This document shows positions 63,526 through 64,000 of a DNA stretch of 64,000 nucleotides, piece by piece. The number at the start of each line of letters is the position of its first letter. Position 1 is the first letter of the stretch. Under the pieces are notes generated by a model. It ran no database searches. It was given only the letters and a program-made list of their open reading frames with translations, and was not told where the DNA came from. A program made the translations under genes and the position numbers. Source of the DNA: Mycolicibacterium peregrinum (GTDB taxonomy: Bacteria; Actinomycetota; Actinomycetes; Mycobacteriales; Mycobacteriaceae); contig NZ_LQPP01000005.1 in assembly GCF_002102345.1 (NCBI RefSeq), positions 24,768 through 88,767 of the forward strand, in the 5' to 3' direction.

Positions 63526-63572
63526 GGCCAGCTATGACACGCCATCTTCGGAAACGCGTGCCATAACTGGCC
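63526..63572. terminator. imperfect hairpin between protease and acs genes
   Basis: GGCCAG-C-TATGACACG pairs with CGTGCCATA-A-CTGGCC, about 14 of 16 positions, in the gap between the convergent protease and acs genes. Probable bidirectional terminator. Confidence 0.7.
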
Positions 63573-63589
63573 TTTCGACGAGCTGTGCC

Positions 63590-64000
63590 CTACTTGCTGG
63601 CGCGGATCGCCTCGAACACGCTCGGGTCGACCAGCGTCGAGGTGTCGCCGAGTTCGCGGCCTTCGGCCACATCGCGCAGCAGCCGGCGCATGATCTTGCC
63701 GCTTCGGGTCTTGGGCAGCTCGGGCACCACGTGGATCTCCCGCGGCTTGGCGATCGGCGAGATCTCGGTGGCGACCTGGGCGCGCAGTTCCTCGATCATG
63801 GTGTCGGCCCCGCCGTGCGCGGAGGCCTTGAGGATCACGAACGCGCAGATGGCCTGACCGGTGGTGTCGTCGGATGCGCCGACCACGGCGGCCTCGGCCA
63901 CGCCGGAATGCCCGACCAGCGCCGACTCCACCTCGGCGGTCGAGATGCGGTGTCCGGAGATGTTCATGACGTCGTCGATGCGGCCCAGCACCCAGATGTT
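63590..64000 (-). CDS. acs: acetyl-CoA synthetase, C-terminal part (incomplete)
   Basis: The last about 136 residues of an AMP-forming acetyl-CoA synthetase: [40 protein letters not shown]..., and [19 protein letters not shown], in which the Lys of SGK is the catalytic and acetylation-regulated residue. The gene continues beyond the right edge of the window. Orthologue of Rv3667 by synteny with the neighbouring protease. Confidence 0.95.
   Translation of the reverse strand, partial: NIWVLGRIDDVMNISGHRISTAEVESALVGHSGVAEAAVVGASDDTTGQAICAFVILKASAHGGADTMIEELRAQVATEISPIAKPREIHVVPELPKTRSGKIMRRLLRDVAEGRELGDTSTLVDPSVFEAIRASK

Overview
The window looks like chromosome of a non-tuberculous Mycobacterium (Mycolicibacterium type). 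It is GC-rich with frequent GTG starts. From about 42.3 kb to the end it carries genes I recognise, from memory, as orthologues of M. tuberculosis Rv3684 down to Rv3667: cysteine synthase-like Cds1, metallophosphoesterase, PonA2, WhiB4, the paired ArsA-like ATPases BagB/BagA, a DUF4177-like protein, RidA, an MBL-fold hydrolase, Crp, Nth, a thioredoxin-like protein, a CoA-type NUDIX hydrolase, MarP, EphE, a holin-like membrane protein, a secreted protease and Acs. Between whiB4 and bagB sits an operon-like block of PucR regulator, group IV decarboxylase, amino-acid permease and serine hydrolase. The left 3.9 kb is ordinary chromosome: a SRPBCC/TesB/unknown minus-strand cluster, a membrane Ser/Thr kinase and a small exported protein.

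These two chromosomal parts are separated by an element of about 38 kb inserted in a tRNA-Pro(CGG) gene. The evidence is a 51-bp perfect direct repeat (3891-3941 and 42027-42077) made of the 3' part of the tRNA, an intact tRNA on the right, and a tyrosine integrase next to it, with a small HTH (excisionase-like) protein and an ATPase behind it. No conjugation or phage structural genes were seen, so it looks like an integrative (mobilisable or satellite-like) island.

The island is modular. (a) 4.5-7.6 kb: AT-richer genes for a predicted papain-fold cysteine peptidase (C227, H438, D458/459) between two small ORFs and a three-helix membrane protein. I cannot assign this unit to a known system. 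(b) 7.7-14.8 kb: a restriction-type block with a GIY-YIG-like/helicase protein and two methylase subunits with complementary motifs, divergent from a GmrSD-type DUF262-DUF1524 protein that carries an extra alkyltransferase-like C-terminal domain. (c) 14.9-29 kb: a lipoprotein, then a lipid/xenobiotic cluster (MmpL, diiron-type hydrolase, alpha/beta hydrolase, thioesterases, P450, F420-type oxidoreductase) with four TetR regulators. Three intergenic sites share one operator-like sequence. (d) 29.3-32.2 kb: a three-gene recombinase cassette with overlapping genes. (e) 33-38.2 kb: an overlapping four-gene operon whose products resemble ESX (type VII) secretion substrates. (f) 38.4-42.1 kb: orphan Phd-like antitoxin, ATPase, HTH and integrase.

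The most interesting items are the peptidase/membrane-protein unit, the bipartite methylase block, the mobile ESX-like operon, the three-site operator regulon, and the integrase gene whose 3' end lies inside the attachment core, so that its C-terminal tail should differ between the integrated and excised states.
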